Positions 61,535-64,000 of a stretch of DNA of 64,000 nt are shown here, one piece after another (position 1 is the stretch's first letter; every line of letters begins with the position of its first letter). The notes under the pieces are model-generated. The model saw only the letters and a program-made list of their open reading frames with translations. It made no database searches and was not told where the DNA came from. Source of the DNA: Thamnaconus septentrionalis (Eukaryota > Chordata > Actinopteri > Tetraodontiformes > Monacanthidae); contig CM020510.1 in NCBI GenBank assembly GCA_009823395.1, positions 15,425,773 through 15,489,772 on the forward strand, written 5' to 3'. Made by a program: the position numbers and the translations under genes.

Positions 61535-63938
61535 TTTTGTTTTGTTTTTTTTTTTTTTTTTTAACTTAACCTGAGACAGGTAGGAAGTGTTTTTTTTTTA
61601 TTGTCGGTTGCACGGGTGAAAATCCAGAGTTGAAACCTGACCAATCCAGCAAGGTTATCATAAACTCTCCAGCCTCAAGCCAGTGTATATACATCAGAAT
61701 GGTGTAAATATTTGTCAGTCACACTATTAAAGCTTCAGTATGAGCTTTGTTCGTGTCTCTCAAGAGTTCTGGAGGCTCTTGGGCCTTCAAAAACATCCCT
61801 ATTATTCCCAAAGGTGTGTGTGTGTGCGTGTGTGTGTCTTTTATTTTGGGTGTCTCACATGGACTAGCCAGAGTTTTTTTGCTGAAAGGTGCTTTCAAGC
61901 GCTGCGCCGCAATTTTCCTGTCATAAAGCCGATATTACGGTGAAGATATTCCCTCTCTCCAAGCAAACGCATCGCTGTCATGGTCAAGGTGCCACAGACT
62001 TTTTCCCTGATTGCATACTTATCTCGGGGGCGGGCGGGACGCTGCTTGTCAACTTTTTCGCCTCTCGGATCTGTTTTTGTTGCTCTCTGACAAGGCTGGC
62101 TTCTCTGGAAAGCAGCAGGCTCGCTTTGCATGGACGCGGCTGTGTAGCATGTACACACAAACACCCAACCATCAACGCCCCCTCTTGTAACTCAATGAGA
62201 AGCAAAAGCCAATTGAGAGCATCCGGGCTTTTATAGTGATGTCTCGAGAAACTGTATCTCGTATTATAGAATGTATAAAACGTTCCCAGAGGAATTCCAC
62301 ATCAAGGGTTATCTGTACACTGAAAACTCCCCGTGGTTTACATTTAATTGGCAGGAAGGTCATAGTCTGCCTGCGCCTTCCTCGTCCTTTGCATGCCTTC
62401 CCCTTCTTGAAAAGCATAATAGAATCGGATGGCTGTTCGCGGCCACAGCAAGCATGTTTATTTCAGGGAAAAACAAGCCACTTGCTCTCCTTAACGGCTC
62501 AGTAGTAAACGGCAGACAGACACAGTTAGCAACAAGCTGGTAAACATAGCGGAGCATTTATTGCCTTAAGAACCACACATTACTCCCAGGAGATTGAGAT
62601 GGAGCGAGTAAAAGAGCGGGCGTGCGACTCACATCGATCTGCCCCCCCTCAAAATACGGATGTAAGTGAATTTCAAATGTGGCTCCGTGCCTGACCGAAT
62701 GCGAGAATTGTATCGGCAAAGAAAAAATGTCAATGCTGACTGGTAACCCTGCAGCTGCCAAAGTAAATTGAAATTTTGAGCAAGGTCTTTGTTGCTGCCC
62801 CATAACGTTTTGCCAGTGAATTGCAGCATTGAAGTCTAACTTAAGACTCTGCTTTTAAAAGTCCCAGGTTATCATTATTGTCTGATAAGAAGACACAATT
62901 CCACTATCTACTAGATTTTTCTGTCCGTCCTTGACTTATTTTCCTGCTCAAGTTTCCACAAACTGTGCCCGTCTTTAAAACACTCAATTCTAGAAATCAA
63001 CCATGTAGGATGACATCTGCCTTTTGTCTCCTTCCATGTGCTTACCAATGCAAAGCATCCTTTGAAGCAGGAAATCGAAATTACCTGTCTTTGTCGGAGG
63101 CTGTTGGGTGCGGAACAGCTTTACAGGAAAAATAATAAAAAATACAAATCTTTGTTTTTCCAAGGCAAAATTGTTACCTTGTAAATTTCCACCGCCTTTT
63201 TCGTTTTTTTTTTTGTCATTTCTTTTGTCATCCCTCAATATTACCTTTAAAAGTGACTCATCGCTGTTGATGTCATGCTGACCTCATGAACTCAACCAGC
63301 GCTTGCGTCCCTTGAATTTAACACCTGTGCCGGGAACCGTTGGGTTCCGCCTCGAAAGGCACCGGACATGCGCGTCAAACTTATGATGGTAGCGAAAAAA
63401 GAAACATTCAACCCGCTGATAATCTGAGCGCTCCAGCCCCGGGCCCTGTTTGTTTTTTGCTGTAAAATCCCGTTATGTCGGAGATGGACAGTTCCAGAGT
63501 GATGTAACCGCATTACACGACTTGGAATCTGAGACCGTCCTGCATCCTCGGTTCGCTCCCGAAAAAACTCAGTTCACCACAAGGACAGGGATGCGGCGCG
63601 CTGACACTTTAGTCGGAAATAAAAGAGGGAATTTCCTGCAGGCAAACAATAGCCGTGGACATGCTTTACAGATGTGACGGAACATAATCCAAAAAGAAAT
63701 ACTATGGTGTTTTTTTTTTCTCCTGTAGGATTATCTTCCCGGCTGAGCATGAAACGACTCGCGCTTGTTCCCGCATTGTAAACAACTTGTGTCAGGAGCC
63801 ACTGGCACGTTGTTAATGCCTCAGTTGGTTTTCATCCACATCGAGGGTTCGGAGCCGATCTGGTTTTTTGACCCCCGGGGGCGTGGAGGGGTGGTGGGGG
63901 CCTCTGCGTATTGAGCGGTCAGATGGCACGCTAGATGT
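61535..63938. other. Gene-poor stretch, possibly including 3' UTR of the right-edge gene
   Basis: No exon recognised. The nearest minus-strand AATAAA (TTTATT on plus) lies near 62,553, about 1.4 kb after the right-edge stop codon. A pyrimidine tract followed by CTGTAG at about 63,721-63,729 is an acceptor-like site on the plus strand, without a recognisable exon after it. Confidence 0.5.
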
Positions 63939-64000
63939 TTACTTCAGGTCGGGGGTGGCGTCGGTGCCGCCGTCGTACTGCGGGGGATCAAAATCAGTTC
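63939..64000 (-). CDS. C-terminal end of an unrecognised protein (partial)
   Basis: The minus strand reads TDFDPPQYDGGTDATPDLK followed by TAA (63939-63941). Third codon positions are mostly G or C, unlike surrounding AT-rich DNA, which favours real coding. The tail is acidic and proline-rich, as in many cytoplasmic tails. I do not recognise the protein. The reading frame continues off the right edge and no acceptor is visible. A chance frame of this length is possible. Confidence 0.45.
   Translation of the reverse strand, partial: TDFDPPQYDGGTDATPDLK

Noticed and set aside
63720..63800. Plus-strand exon after the CTGTAG acceptor-like site
   Set aside because: The following frame stops after about 30 codons and resembles no domain; it does not start as an Ig exon would.

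Overview
The window looks like nuclear DNA of a ray-finned (teleost, probably percomorph) fish. The evidence is split vertebrate exons with GT/AG borders, long gene-poor stretches full of microsatellites, and several repeat families characteristic of fish genomes (a tRNA-like SINE-type repeat ending in ATGGATGG, hAT-like and other MITEs, Tc1/mariner remnants and LINE 3' ends). There are no prokaryotic operons and no long open frames. Most open frames of 60 codons or more are chance frames in introns, intergenic DNA or simple repeats.

Left edge, 1-7168, minus strand: five consecutive coding exons of an immunoglobulin-superfamily adhesion receptor of the CTX/CAR group, best matched from memory to ESAM (endothelial cell-selective adhesion molecule). 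They encode a V-set domain, a C2-type domain and the start of the transmembrane helix. All four internal junctions keep the reading frame. The gene runs off the left edge before its cytoplasmic tail. The signal-peptide exon was not securely found; one phase-compatible candidate lies at 8053-8131.

Middle, about 8.3-54.3 kb: no exon I can recognise. It holds CpG-rich islands at about 30.58-30.85 and 38.25-39.13 kb, two plus-strand splice-donor candidates near 31-32 kb, and many mobile elements and simple repeats. The mobile elements include a degraded Tc1-like transposase fragment (19 kb), a hairpin-bearing MITE (20.9-21.5 kb), an hAT-like MITE with an 8-bp target duplication (35.3 kb), and a MITE nested inside a SINE (39.4-40.2 kb).

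Right part: a plus-strand first coding exon at 54721-54775 encodes a clean signal peptide, follows a GC-rich leader with several upstream ATGs, and ends in a phase-1 donor. Its other exons are not recognisable in the next 9 kb, so it probably begins a membrane or secreted protein with a long first intron. From remembered human 11q24 order (ESAM - MSANTD2 - ROBO3 - ROBO4), a Robo-family gene is a reasonable but unproven guess. LINE and Tc1 debris fill 59-61.5 kb. At the extreme right, minus strand, a 19-codon GC3-rich C-terminus ends in TAA and belongs to a gene lying mostly outside the window.

I did not find a convincing new biological system. The most unusual items are structural: two perfect 23-bp hairpins, an interleaved inverted-repeat set, nested transposons, and the upstream-ORF-rich leader.
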